The notes: generated by a model not told the origin, from the letters alone. Positions 22,877 to 33,770 are shown, counted from the stretch's first letter. The stretch: DNA of 64,000 nucleotides from Diphasiastrum complanatum (GCA_029204225.1 MU831575.1:62001-126000), one strand, 5' to 3'. A program made the numbers and translations.

Positions 22877-25800
22877 TTAGTTTACAACCACAAAGCTTAG
22901 ATCAGGTCTTGTGATGGTTAACCATATAAGATATCCTATTAGCTTTCTATAGAGAGTAATGTCCTTGAAGGATCTTTCATTACTTCTTGTAGTTAGCTTT
23001 ACATTTGATTCCATAGGAGTAGAAACAACTTTACAATCTTCCATATGAAACCTTTTTAGAATAGAGTTAACATACTTTTCTTGACATATGAATGTAGATT
23101 TAGAAGTTCTAATAATCTCTATTCCTAAGATATAATGAAGTTTACCAAGATCTTGAATTTCAAACTCTCTTTTGAGTGCCATCTTGATTTCATCTATATC
23201 TAGATTGTTACCACCACTTAAGATAATGTCATCAACATAGATCAAAAGTAAAGTGATATCATTTTCATTCAATCTAAAGTAGAGAGAATGATCATACTCA
23301 CTCATAACAAAGTTTTGAGAAAGTAAGAAGGAATTGAGCTTAGCATACCAACTCCTTGGTGCTTGATTTAGCCCATACAAACTCTTTTGGAGATAGCACA
23401 CATGATTAGGCTCATCATGTGAAACATAGCCCTCGGGTTGCTCCATGTAAATATCTTCTTCAAGATCACCATTCAAGAAGGCATTAGTAACATCCATTTG
23501 CCACATATCCCAATCATAAAGAGTTGCAAGAGAGATTAGGATTCGAATAGTTACCATCTTTGCCACGGGTGCAAAGGTCTCATCATAGTCAATACCATAT
23601 TCTTGAGCATACCCCTTTGCCACCAACCTTGCCTTGTACTTGTTGATTGATCCATCTTGATTTGTCTTGATCTTGAAGATCCACTTACAACCAATTGCCT
23701 TCTTGTCCTTTGGAAGCTTTACCAACCTCCATGTGTTGCTTTTGATGAGTGCTTGATGCTCATGATCCATGGCTTGGATCCATTCCTTCTTTTGAATTGC
23801 TTCACCTACACAAGTTGGTTCATCAAAAGAGGTAAGAAAAGCAAAGTTAGAGTTGTCCACCACTTGCTTTTCTTTTTCATCATAGGTTAGCCTTGATGGC
23901 TTAGCCCTTTGCCTTTGAGTCTTCCTTGAAGTTTGCTTTGGAGTGGCATCTCCATCTTCATCCAAGACATCTTGCACATCATGATGATTAGTAGGCACAT
24001 CAACATCAACATCAACAACATTGGAAACATTCTCTTCATGAAAGATGACATCCCTACTTATGACAACTTTCTTTGTAGAAGGAATGTACACTTTGTAAGC
24101 CTTGCTTACTTCACTATAGCCAACAAACACACCCTTCTTTGATGAAGGATCTTCTTTAGTTCTATCATCAAGTGTGATATTGACAAAACATGTACATCCA
24201 AAGATCCTACAATGCTTGACACTCGGCCTTCTACCATAAAGAACCTCATGAGGAGTTTTACCATCCAAGGAAGCACTTGTCCATCTATTACATAGATAGT
24301 TAGCACATGCTAAAGCTTCCCCCCAAAAAGACTTAGCAAGATTAGCATGTAGTCTCATTGCCTTGGCACATTCACAAAGGGTTCTATTCTTCCTCTCGGC
24401 CACTCCATTCTGTTGTGGAGTCCTAGGACTAGACATCTCCCTCTTAATCCCATGTGCTATACAAAAGTCTTTGAACCTATTTGAAATGTATTCCCCTCCA
24501 TTATCAGATCTTAAGCATTTGATCTTTGTATTGAATTGGTTTTCCATTTCATTCTTGAACTTGACAAATGCAGCAAACACTTCATCCTTACTTTTAAGAA
24601 GATAGATCCAAGTATACCTACTAAAGTCATCAATGAAAGTTGCATACATCTTTGCCCCACCATTGATAGTTGTACTAGAAGAATGAATATCAGAATGCAC
24701 AAGTTGAAAAGCTTCTTTAGATCTAGAAGTAGATCTAGAATAAGCAAGTCTATGAGATTTGGACAAGGCACAATGTTCACAAACACTATTGTTTGCAACA
24801 AGACTTTTAGGGAGACCAAGAACAAGCTCTTTCTTTGCCATTACCTCCAAAGATTTGAAGTTGGGATGGCCCAACCTCTTGTGCCAAACTTCTTGGTTTG
24901 TCAATTGCTCCCTAGCCATACATCCTTCATGATTAGAGATCACACATGCATCAAGCTTGAAAAGTTTACCATGCCTCCTACCTTGAGCAATCAAGGATCC
25001 ACATTTACTTATCAAACATGCATCTCCAATGAACTCCACATCAAGTCCTTTGTCAATCATTTGACTTACACTAAGCAAATTCTTAGTGATTGAAGGAATG
25101 TACAAAACATTTTCAAGATTTGCTTTCCTATTTGTTGAAAGGGAAATAGGAATAGTGCCTATGCCTTTGATGTCACATTGACCATCATTTGCAGTGTAGA
25201 TGATGTTACCTTCTCCCTCATAAGTCAATAAGGATGTAAAGTATTCCTTATGTCTTGTCATGTGAGATGAGGCTCCACTATCAATCCACCAAGGATCATT
25301 ATCATCTATGTTGGCTAACAAACTTGAAGTCATAACAAGTGATTCACATGTGTTATGTTCTTCCTCATCTATTGTAAGATTTCCTTGCCTCTCTCCTTGC
25401 TCTCTTTTCTTCTTATAACATTCATTTGCAAAATGACCTTTTATCCCACAATAAAAGCACTTGAACTTTGACTTATTGTTCTTAGTAGAAGAGGAAGAGG
25501 AAGAGTGATCATCATGATCAAAGTTACCACCTTTGGACCATTTCCCTTTGCCTTTACCTTTGCCCTTGAATTTGCCTTTTGTGAAGAAAGCCTCTTCACC
25601 TCCACCTTGCAAGGATGCACCATCAAGCTTTGATTGCAACCTATGTTCTTCAGCCAATAAGATTTCTTGCAAGTCAACCACACTTGGCAAGACTCTTTGA
25701 ATGGCAAAACTTTGCACAAGGTTAGCATGTTCATTTAGCAAACCATTCAACATAACTTGGACTATTTCACCATCTTTTATGTTCTCATCAATGCATGCTA

Positions 25801-26206
25801 AATCATCACTTAGGGACTTAACTCTCAAGATAAATGCATGAGCACTTTCACCCTCTCTTTGCCTACTAGAAAATATTTGTCTCCTTAGGGTCAATACCCT
25901 AGATGTGGACTTTGATTCAAAGAGCTTCTTTAAGGCATTCCATGCCTCACTTGCACTTTGACACTTTCCAACTTCCTTGAGAAGTTCATTTGTAACATTC
26001 ATTTTAATGATATGAAGAGCCCTTTTGGCCTTCTTATCAAACCTTTGTTGCTCTTGAAGTGTGAGAGGTCTCTCTTCAATTTCTGCAACTATGTCCATGA
26101 GTTCATTCAACTCAAGTAAGGACTCCATCCTCACTTTCCAAGTAGAGTAGTTTGATGAACTCGACCTTTCACTAGACTCTAGCATGATCCCACCATTGGA
26201 AGCCAT
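22877..26206 (-). CDS. Copia B gag-pol polyprotein (gag, protease, integrase, reverse transcriptase)
   Basis: 1109 codons. Gag (residues about 1-280) has the LEVLSRQIFSSRQREGES-type UBN2/gag core region and one zinc knuckle CFYCGIKGHFANEC. Protease: WWIDSGASSHMTRHKEYF (about 312-330) with the DSG active site. Integrase: HHCC head WHKRLGHPNFKSL and CEHCALSKSHR (about 455-500), catalytic core with HSDIHSSS, FIDDFSRYTWIY, SDNGGEYISNRF and PQQNGVAERKNRTL (about 520-640). RT: KIKTNQDGSINKYKARLVAK, QMDVTNAFLNGDLEEDIYME, SLYGLNQAPRSWY and the catalytic LLLIYVDDIILSG. The frame ends at ITRPDLSFVVVN-stop through loss of one base; RNase H continues in the next frame (22868-22254). ATG at 26206 begins MASNGGIMLESSERSSSSNY. 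All catalytic residues appear intact apart from the frameshift. Confidence 0.95.
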   Translation of the reverse strand: MASNGGIMLESSERSSSSNYSTWKVRMESLLELNELMDIVAEIEERPLTLQEQQRFDKKAKRALHIIKMNVTNELLKEVGKCQSASEAWNALKKLFESKSTSRVLTLRRQIFSSRQREGESAHAFILRVKSLSDDLACIDENIKDGEIVQVMLNGLLNEHANLVQSFAIQRVLPSVVDLQEILLAEEHRLQSKLDGASLQGGGEEAFFTKGKFKGKGKGKGKWSKGGNFDHDDHSSSSSSTKNNKSKFKCFYCGIKGHFANECYKKKREQGERQGNLTIDEEEHNTCESLVMTSSLLANIDDNDPWWIDSGASSHMTRHKEYFTSLLTYEGEGNIIYTANDGQCDIKGIGTIPISLSTNRKANLENVLYIPSITKNLLSVSQMIDKGLDVEFIGDACLISKCGSLIAQGRRHGKLFKLDACVISNHEGCMAREQLTNQEVWHKRLGHPNFKSLEVMAKKELVLGLPKSLVANNSVCEHCALSKSHRLAYSRSTSRSKEAFQLVHSDIHSSSTTINGGAKMYATFIDDFSRYTWIYLLKSKDEVFAAFVKFKNEMENQFNTKIKCLRSDNGGEYISNRFKDFCIAHGIKREMSSPRTPQQNGVAERKNRTLCECAKAMRLHANLAKSFWGEALACANYLCNRWTSASLDGKTPHEVLYGRRPSVKHCRIFGCTCFVNITLDDRTKEDPSSKKGVFVGYSEVSKAYKVYIPSTKKVVISRDVIFHEENVSNVVDVDVDVPTNHHDVQDVLDEDGDATPKQTSRKTQRQRAKPSRLTYDEKEKQVVDNSNFAFLTSFDEPTCVGEAIQKKEWIQAMDHEHQALIKSNTWRLVKLPKDKKAIGCKWIFKIKTNQDGSINKYKARLVAKGYAQEYGIDYDETFAPVAKMVTIRILISLATLYDWDMWQMDVTNAFLNGDLEEDIYMEQPEGYVSHDEPNHVCYLQKSLYGLNQAPRSWYAKLNSFLLSQNFVMSEYDHSLYFRLNENDITLLLIYVDDIILSGGNNLDIDEIKMALKREFEIQDLGKLHYILGIEIIRTSKSTFICQEKYVNSILKRFHMEDCKVVSTPMESNVKLTTRSNERSFKDITLYRKLIGYLIWLTITRPDLSFVVVN

Positions 26207-27367
26207 GATTCTAATGTTTCTTCAACTTTTAGGTTCTGTCCTAAAGCACTTAGCACTCACTTTTCTCTCAACAAATGATAGATAAAGAGATCTATGAAGA
26301 TTTAGGACCCTAAAACACTTCTATCTTGAACCTAGATGGTTTCCAAGCATAGAAAGGAAGATTGAAACACATGCAACACTTTGCACACACTAAGAATGGA
26401 TTACAAAATCAAACCAACCTGAACACACTCTTGCTTAAGCTCTCAAACTTTCCAGCAAGTGACCAAATCAAGTTATGGTGTGAAGAGTTACTTGCATTCT
26501 TAGAAAATACCCAAAACTAGGATGCCAAGATTACCTAGTAATGAACAAACTTGATCAACATATGATCAACACACTAAGATATTGATTCAACCTGTAAAAC
26601 CACATGTAAACCACACTTCTAAAAGTTTATAAACTCCAGCAAGTGATAAATACAAGATTTAGAGGTGAATGAATGAGCACACTTAGTGAATCACAAGACT
26701 AGCTTCACTATCTTGTCAAATCTTGGTGTTTAGATGTAGATCTAAGATCACTTCACATGAGAATGTTCCTCAACCTGTTAAGAACCTGAAAACACACTTG
26801 CATAATGGTTAACACCTTCCAGCAAATGCTCCAATCAAATTACATAAGGAGAGTTACTTACATGCTCAACAAAGTACACCAAAATTTATGCCAAAATTGA
26901 TGACAATCTTTACAATATGCTCTTCACAATGGAGCTTACAATATGTTCACCCAAAAAAAAGGGATCTTTCATCCAAATGGGAGCTTTGCTCAGCCTTTAG
27001 GAGAATTACAACTCACTCAAAAGAGCATTTGTCATCCACTTAAGGAGAAGTTTCATCCACTTAAGGAGAGTGTTCATCCAAGAATGGAGATTGTCAACAA
27101 TAGGATTGAAAAGAACATTGTTAGTATTGAATATGCACAAGCCTCACAATCACAAATGATTAGGTGTTATGATCTGAACCAAAATAGTTTCTTTTCAGCC
27201 TCTGATCTTCAATAGACCTGAAATATGCTTTTGATCCACAAGTTCAACTCACAAAACAAAGGTTAGTAAGATTTGATCAACAAAGCAATGCAAAATCATG
27301 CTAGAACTTGATCAAACATCCAAATATCACCAAAAATGGAATACTTACTGTAAATAGAAGCCAACCA
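26207..27367 (-). other. Long untranslated leader of copia B
   Basis: About 1.16 kb separates the primer site from the gag ATG. It has no convincing frame. Short repeats of TCATCCACTTAAGGAGA (about 27030-27070) are present. Such long leaders can hold packaging signals. Confidence 0.6.
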
Positions 27368-27379
27368 GCTCTGATACCA
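27368..27379 (-). promoter_or_regulatory. Primer-binding site of copia B (initiator tRNA-Met)
   Basis: The minus strand reads TGGTATCAGAGC immediately after the 5' LTR, a perfect match to the usual plant LTR-element primer site. Confidence 0.95.
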
Positions 27380-28034
27380 TGTGAAAAATACAGATCCTAA
27401 GTGGATCTAAACTCCAAGATCATTGGCTTGAATGCTTGCACTCCAAACTACATAAGCTAGGAATTGGCAACACATTCTATGCTACCTAGAATGCAAAGAA
27501 CTTGATCAAAAAGCATTTATTACAAATGGAAACTTCCATAAACATCAAGTGCGGCCCAAAATAGCATTATACAGTCCATAATACATCAGCCTATCACTTT
27601 TGGAAAGCACCTAAGATCATACACAATAGCTTGAAGACAATACACACAACAATGCTCTCAATGGAGGAAGAAACAATGACAATGATCTATTGATCTCAAT
27701 GAAGCATACAAAAGGTTTCTCCAACCTGTTCTCCACGACTTCCCTACTATTTATGGATGAGGAAGATGACTCTCTCTCCTCTCTCTAGAAGGTACTTGAC
27801 CCTAGATATTCCCTATATAGGAAAAATAGCTAAAAATGGCTTATATGACCAAAATACATCAAAATGGTCTCATTTTGAAGGGTATGAAGTTTGACACTTC
27901 ATCATACTGAAAAAATACAGTAAATAAAAACATTGTGGCCTGGTTCACACGTGTGAAACTCCAGAACCAAAACTATTTACAATTTTAGCCAATTTAGGCC
28001 TCAAACTAGCTAGGAAATGTTGACAATTTTCACA
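27380..28034 (-). repeat. 5' LTR of copia B (655 bp)
   Basis: Near-identical to 21604-22258. On the minus strand a TATA-like CCTATATAGGG (about 27815-27825) and the palindrome TTCACACGTGTGAA (27944-27957) lie in the U3 part, so this LTR can plausibly drive transcription. Confidence 0.96.
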
Positions 28035-28039
28035 TTTAA

Positions 28040-28529
28040 GATCTAATTGAGATCAAATAGCTAGATTACAAATCAATGCATTGATTTCTAGCTTATCTTG
28101 GCTTGAACTCCACAAATTGGCTCCAAAATCATGCTGATGAAGGAAGATCTCAATTTCACTCATAATTGGATGGCAAATCCATCACATATATATACATGAA
28201 TGCCTTGGATCTGATCATTTAGGGATACCCCTGATTCATCCAAGACCTAACCCTAACGTTTAACCTATTAGGTCATAAGATCCACCCTAATTTGGGGTCG
28301 AGATCCTGAGATCCAAAACAGTGTAAAAATTGCTATTTTTAGCTCCTAGAATCTCTAGCCTATTTATGCACATTTTGGCCTCATTCCAAAGGTACCATTC
28401 CAAAGCTAGGTTAAGGATATGACTTAGAAAAGAGTATCCTATGCTTTTCGCACGTGTGACATCTCACAACATGGCCTCAATGCAATTTACAAGTGAAAAT
28501 ATCAAACAGTAGCTTGTGTAATTTTAACA
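28040..28529 (-). repeat. 3' LTR of copia C, main part
   Basis: Matches 30570-30650, 30800-30870 and 33345-33648 with scattered differences. Its minus-strand start is TGTTAAAATTACACAAG after the purine tract GTGAGGAGAAG. It carries a CACGTGTG box at 28451-28458; the sister LTR has CATGTGTG there. Confidence 0.88.
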
Positions 28530-28542
28530 CTTCTCCTCACAA

Positions 28543-30500
28543 CTAGTTTGTAGATAACATAGATTTGCTTATCAACCCAAGGGATCTTAACTTCACAAAT
28601 ACATCTCTTGGAAGTGTTTTAGTGAGGATATCAACAACACATTCACTACTTGCCACATGCTCCAAAGATACCTCCTTATATTGCACTTTTTCTCTCACAA
28701 AATGATGAGAGATCTTAATATGCTTTGATCTTTGCATGGAAGATTGGGCTGGTTGCAAGATATTGGGCTGCAATGTTGTCATTATAAATTATTGGAACAA
28801 CATCTAAACTCATGACCTTCAGCTCCATAAGTAGCATTTTGATCCAAGGAAGCTCCTTTGTAGTGTTAGTGAGAGCTTTGTACTCGGCCTCGGTAGAAGA
28901 AAGTGAGATGGTTTCTTGTTTCTTTAACAACCAAGAAACAACTCCTCCACCAATGAATCATAAGCACTTGTGGACTGTCTATCCCTTTTATCACTTGCAA
29001 AATCCAAGTCACTAAAGGCATGCAAATCAATAATAACCCTTCTATAGAGAATTCCATGACTTAGAGTGCCCGAGAGGTATCTCAAGATCCTTTTTGTACT
29101 TTTGCAATGTATGATTAATGGATATTGCGTATATTGACTTAGCCTACACACAATAAAACATAGATTATGCCTATTTATGGTGTTCCACATTGATTAGCCT
29201 GAAAGTTTCCTATAAAGAGTGATGTCCATGAAGGATCCTTCATCACCTTTATTGAGCACTTTTACATCTTGCTCCATTGGTGTTTCTACATGCTTGCAAT
29301 CTTGCATCTTAAAAATAGTGAGCAAACTTTGAGAAAACTTAGATTGACTAATGACGATGAAATCTGAATCTCTAAATACTTCTATGCCCAATATAAAAAG
29401 AAGTTGACCAAGATCTATCATCTTAAACTCTAGAGATAGATCTTTCTTGAGTTTTTCTATGCCATCAATGTTATCACATGATGTCATCTACATAAATCAT
29501 TAAAAGTACAATGCCATTTACATCAAACTTTATGTACAAGCTTGGATCATACTCACTTTAAGTGAATCCAATAGAAACTAGAAAATCATTGAGTCTTGAA
29601 TTCCAAGACCTTGATGCTTGCTTCGAGACAAGCTCCTTTGAAAATGACATACTTTACCTTCCATCTCAAGCTTGATGAAGCCTTGGGGCTGCTCCATGAA
29701 GATGTCCTCCTCCAAATAACCATTAAGGAATGCATTAGAAACATCCATTTGGAAAAGCATCCAACCAAAATGTGAAGAAAGTGCTAGGAGTAACCTTATG
29801 GTGACCATCTTGGCCACATGTACAAATGTTTCTTCATAGTCTATCCCCTAGCTTGGGCATATCCTTTGGAAACTAACCTTGCCTTGTGCTTGCTTACACT
29901 TCCATACATGTTGAGTTTTAGCTTGAAAACCCATTTACATCCAATCACATTCTTTAGTGGTCTATCAACTGTGCCATTTTCCATCAAAGCATTGTATTCA
30001 TCTAACATTTCTTGGAACCACTCTTTGGAGCTTAATGTATCTTCTACACGTAAAGGTCCTTCAAAACTTGAAATGAGTGCAAAGGATGAAGATGGATTAC
30101 CCTCAAATTTCTTTCCCTTGTCTTGGTATGTGAGCCTCATTGGCTCCATTCTTACCCTTGATGACCTCCTTGGAGTGATTGGTACACTTGGCACTTGCTC
30201 CTCCGAGTCAAGATCAAGATTGTCTTGATCCTTGACCACCTCCCTCTTGATTGGTGATTTGATTGAGCCATCAAAAAGCTTATGAATCTTACTCTCATCA
30301 ATAACTAACATCTCTAGAAACCAGAAACTTGCTTGAAGATGGAATGTATACCTTGTATCCTTTGCTTTCATTGTCATACAAGAGCATGATCCCTTTGCTT
30401 GATGACAGATCTTCTTTGGTTCTTGTCTCCAAAGGTGTATGCACATATGAAATCCATCCAAACACATAGATCAGATACAAATAGGTCATTTCTTGGAATG
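28543..30500 (-). pseudogene. Copia C pol remnant (integrase tail, RT, RNase H)
   Basis: Minus-strand pieces in order: VFGWISYVHTPLETRTKEDL and YKVYIPSSSKFLVSRDVSY (integrase tail; about 30500-30298), SSFEGPLRVEDTLSSKEWF and NVIGCKWVFKLKLNMYGS (RT linker and start; about 30070-29900), AKMVTIRLLLALSSHFGW and FQMDVSNAFLNGYLEEDIF (29817-29690), FILGIEVFRDSDF (about 29390), RNase H with ISLSSTEAEYKALTN (about 28910) and SECVVDILTKTLPRDV (about 28620). Frame changes and stops separate them, and the YVDD block is damaged. Nothing N-terminal to the integrase tail remains. Confidence 0.88.
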
Positions 30501-30512
30501 GCTTTGATACCA
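30501..30512 (-). promoter_or_regulatory. Primer-binding site of copia C, one mutation
   Basis: The minus strand reads TGGTATCAAAGC, one G-to-A change from the tRNA-Met primer site. Confidence 0.85.
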
Positions 30513-30872
30513 TTTTAAATTGTAGCAAAATAAACCTAATAGATCCTAGAAATGATGGAGAAAGCACCAATTTAAGATCCAATTGAGATCCAATAGCTAG
30601 ATTACAAATCAATGCATTGATTTCTAGCTTATCTTGGCTTGAACTCCACAAATTGGCTCCAAAATCATGCTAACACCTCACATGTGTGGATGTACGGCCT
30701 GCTGTAGCCTGTGTACTATACGTGCTCCCTTCAAAATCTTCTAATGATTACAAAAATACAAATGCCAATAGCAATCATCACTCAAATGATAGACAAAAAT
30801 TAGTCATGAAGGAGGATCTCAATTTTACTCATAATTGGATGGCAAATCCATCACATATATATACATTAATAC
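30513..30872 (-). repeat. 5' LTR of copia C, inner part, with a 126-bp insertion
   Basis: Homologous to 21540-21603 plus 28040-28200. An unrelated block at about 30673-30798 interrupts the match. The match continues past copia D at 33345-33648. Confidence 0.8.
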
Positions 30873-31142
30873 TTAGAATTAAAGTAAAATCACTGTGCCA
30901 CTATACTGTGGGTGCTATTAGTGGATAAGGATCAGTTGGCCTCGCCACGAGGCAAGTGAACTGGACACGCGTCCCGCCAATGGCAACCTGGGTCATGCAT
31001 GGGTTGCCTGAGTGAACAACTATATGTACAATGTAATTTTATTTTGCGAAATACAGTTGCTATGTGAGCTTGCTGTGGAGAGTATTTTATGTATGTGTTA
31101 TTGTGTAGCATGATCTGTATTCCTGTGCAAAGCAAATTCTAA
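30873..31142 (+). repeat. 5' LTR of copia D (270 bp)
   Basis: Contains GGCAAGTGAACTGGACACGC and GCATGGGTTGCCTGAGTG blocks shared with 33065-33334. It ends AAATTCTAA two bases before the primer site. Confidence 0.85.
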
Positions 31143-31144
31143 TT

Positions 31145-31156
31145 TGGTATTAGAGC
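31145..31156 (+). promoter_or_regulatory. Primer-binding site of copia D
   Basis: TGGTATTAGAGC, one mismatch from the initiator-tRNA-Met site, two bases after the LTR. Confidence 0.8.
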
Positions 31157-31609
31157 CGTACACGGAGTGTACACAGTACAACATCGTCATTGAAGAGAGA
31201 TTCAGGAGAACTGTCTTTTGAGAGTTCGGGGTTTATGGCGGGTTGAAGACAGAAGGAGAAACACTAGTGCAAAGAGTTTATCACACAGAAGCTTGGTCAG
31301 CTTGAGACTGTGTGAGGATTCAGAGACAAGCGTTGTCGGCTGAATCATAACCTCAGCAAATGGAATTTTGAAAATCCGAAGCAGGCTATTTGGTGTTTGC
31401 AGTCTGTGTGCATTCAATCGGATACCGTTTGACAAACAAATTGAAGCATCAAAGTTCTAGTAGTAGGGCAACCTCAGAGCAAGAGAATAGGCCTATCAAT
31501 ACACTATGAACTGGAAGCCAAGAAAAGATTTGTGGAAAAACCCCTGGTCTGGGGTTTAAGTGCACAAAATCAGAATTTTTTTCTCTATACTGATCTATTT
31601 TCCAAGCTG

Positions 31610-33008
31610 TAAAAACACATATAATTGGTTGCAAATGGGTATACAGGACTAAGTACCATGGAGATGGAAGTATAGCAAAGCACAAGGCAAGATTGGCGAT
31701 CAAAGGGTATGCACAAAGTAAAGGCATCGACTATGAGGAGAACTTTGCACCGGTTTGTAAGTGGAATACTCTACATCTACTTGTTGTTTTAGCTTCACAT
31801 TTTGGTTGGCCTTTGTATCAGATGGATGTGAAATCTGCTTTTCTAAATGGTGGTTAGAAGAAGAAGTGTTCATAGATCAACCTGAAGGCTTTATAGCGAA
31901 GGGACAGGAAAATAAAGTATGTCACTTGAAGAAAGCGCTTTATGGTCTTAAACAGGCACCACATGCGTGGTATAGCGAGATTGATGCCTACTTTCATTCA
32001 AAGGAGATGGTGAGAACACATTCTGGTCCAAATTGCTTTGATGGTATGGTTGCTTTGATTGCTCTTTATGTTGATGACTTGATTTTACTGAAAATAATCA
32101 AGAGATGATAGACATGATCAAGAAAGACCTCATGAAACAATTCGAGATGACAAGTCTCAGCCTGATGCATTATTGCCTTGGAGTAGAGGTGTGGCAAAAA
32201 GGACACGAAGTGGGTTTAACACAGGTAAAGTATGTCAAAGAGTTGCTGCACAGGTTTAGATTGCAGGATTGCAAACTAGTAAATACTCCTATTGAGCCAA
32301 GTAAAAAGCTTTCTAAGCTTGATGAGTCACAGTCATTTGATGCTACGCTATATAGACAGTTAGTAGGGAGCTTGATTTACCTTACCACGACTAGACCAGA
32401 TATATGCTATGTTGTTGGCATTGTAAGTCAGTTTATGGCAGCACCTACGAAAACGCATTGGAAGACAGCTAAACGCTTATGTGAAAGGCACTTCAGATTA
32501 TGGCTTGATTTATAGGAAGCATGATGGTTTACCTGAGTTGTGTGGCTATATGGATGCGGATTGGGGAGGTGACTATGATGATCGTAGATCCACCACAAGG
32601 TATGTATTTCAGGTTTGTGGTAGCTGCTTTTCCTGGTCTAGTAAAAAGCAAAGTACAGTTGCTCTATCCACCACCGAAGCTGAGTATAAGGCAATGTGTA
32701 GTGCAGCACATGAAGCTATATGGTTGAGACAAATCTTGGAAGAAGTTGGCATGAAGCAGAAAAATCCCACGACATTACATAGCGACAATCAGAGTGGCAT
32801 TCAGCTAGCAAAGAATCCAATGTTCCATGTGAGAACTAAACACATTGAGATTCAGTATCACTTTATATGTGAGAGGTTGCTGAGTCGTGAAATTCATGTT
32901 GTTCATTGTAGCACAGAAGAACAACTAGCTGATATTTTCACTAAGCCACTTGTTGGAGAAAAGTTTGATAAGTTTAGATCAAAGCTTTCTATACTTAAAG
33001 TTTATTGA
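31610..33008 (+). pseudogene. Copia D reverse transcriptase and RNase H remnant
   Basis: Frame pieces: IGCKWVYRTKYHGDGSIAKH, GYAQSKGIDYEENFAPV, YQMDVKSAFLNG (then a frameshift at about 31850), WLEEEVFIDQPEGFIAKGQ, LKKALYGLKQAPHAWYSEID, ALYVDDLILL (catalytic YVDD kept; 32060-32090), a frameshift, YCLGVEVWQKGHEVGLTQVK, RQLVGSLIYLTTTRPDICYV, then RNase H in 32481-33008: LCGYMDADWGGDYDDRRSTT, SKKQSTVALSTTEAEYKAMC, HSDNQSGIQLAKNPMF and EEQLADIFTKPL. Gag, protease and integrase are gone. The RNase H frame is open and well preserved, unlike the RT part. Confidence 0.9.
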
Positions 33009-33064
33009 CTTTAAAGCTATGTATATGACTGTATAAAAAGTAGACTCTACTTTAAGGGAGAGAG

Positions 33065-33334
33065 TTAGAGTTAAAGTAGAATCATTGTGCTACTATTTAG
33101 TGGGTCCTCTCAGTGGATAAGAATCAGTTGGCCTTGCCACAAGGCAAGTCAACGGGACACGCATCCCACCAACGACAACCTAAGTCATGCATGGGTTGCC
33201 TGAGTGAACAACTATATGTACAGTGTAATTTCATTTTGAGAAATACAGTTGCTATGTGAGCTTGTTGTGGAGAGTGTTATCTGTCTGTGTTACTATGTAG
33301 CATAATCTATGTTCCTGTGCAAAGCAAATCCTAA
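33065..33334 (+). repeat. 3' LTR of copia D (270 bp)
   Basis: Follows the purine tract AAGGGAGAGAG. Same block order as 30873-31142; ends CAAATCCTAA. Confidence 0.85.
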
Positions 33335-33648
33335 GTTGACTTCCGCAGATCTGAGCATTTAGGGACCTAATCCTAGTGTTTAACCTATTAGGTTAGAATA
33401 TTTCCCCTAATTGGAGGTCGAGACCTCGTGATCCAAAAGAATATAAAAATTGCTATTTTTAGCTCCTAGAATTTTTCTAGCCTATCTATGCCAATTTGGC
33501 TTCATTCCAAAGGTACCATTCCATATCTAGGCTAGGAATATGACTTAGAAAAGAGTATCCTATGCTTTTGGCATGTGTGACATCCCAAAACATGGCCTAA
33601 ATGCAATTTACAAATGAAAAAATCAAACGAGCTTGTGTAATGTTAGCA
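33335..33648 (-). repeat. 5' LTR of copia C, outer part
   Basis: Homologous to 28215-28529. Ends (plus strand) GTGTAATGTTAGCA, followed by the target duplication AGTTT. Confidence 0.85.
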
Positions 33649-33770
33649 AGTTTCACGATCAGTATTCACGGTTTCACGATCAATATTCATAGTATCACGA
33701 TACAAATTCAGAGTATTCACGTTTTAGTATTCACACCTCAATCCATCAACTCCTCATTCAACCTACAAAA
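33649..33770. repeat. 21-bp minisatellite, right fragment, with its unique tail
   Basis: About four units of AGTTTCACGATCAGTATTCAC-type, then a tail containing CTCAATCCATCAACTCCTCA. The same array-plus-tail order recurs at 50729-50990. Confidence 0.8.

Larger units (their letters stand above)
21604..28034 (-). mobile_element. Copia B: full-length, very recent Ty1/copia element
   Basis: Two 655-bp LTRs (21604-22258 and 27380-28034) differ, as far as I can see, at one base (ATCTATACTCC against ATCTAAACTCC). Flanking 5-base target duplications are TTTAA (21599-21603 and 28035-28039). On the minus strand the 5' LTR is followed directly by TGGTATCAGAGC, the initiator-tRNA-Met primer site (27379-27368), and the 3' LTR is preceded by the polypurine tract GAAGAGGGAG. 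The polyprotein is open except for a single frameshift. This is the youngest element of the window and inserted into the 3' LTR of copia C. Confidence 0.96.
30873..33334 (+). mobile_element. Copia D: short internally deleted copia with unusual LTR ends
   Basis: Two 270-bp LTRs (30873-31142 and 33065-33334) are clearly homologous but diverged. Their termini appear to be TTAGA...TCTAA/CCTAA rather than TG...CA. The primer site TGGTATTAGAGC (31145-31156) is one C-to-T change from the standard, and the purine tract AAGGGAGAGAG precedes the right LTR. Only about 450 bases of leader or scrambled sequence and the RT-RNase H part remain between them. It inserted into the 5' LTR of copia C. A target duplication could not be made out. 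Confidence 0.82.
21540..33648 (-). mobile_element. Copia C: internally deleted Ty1/copia element, both LTRs invaded by other copias
   Basis: The 3' LTR occupies 21540-21603 plus 28040-28529 (split by copia B); the 5' LTR occupies 30513-30872 plus 33335-33648 (split by copia D). The two LTRs align over about 550 bases with clear divergence, and the 5' copy also has an extra block of about 126 bases at 30673-30798. Flanks carry the target duplication AGTTT. The interior (28530-30512) runs only from the end of integrase to RNase H; gag, protease and the integrase core are deleted, so the primer site is followed almost directly by integrase-tail codons. Non-autonomous and old. Confidence 0.88.

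Noticed and set aside
23657-25093. Several plus-strand frames of 70-185 codons opposite copia B.
   Set aside because: Antisense shadows of the copia B gag-pol frame.
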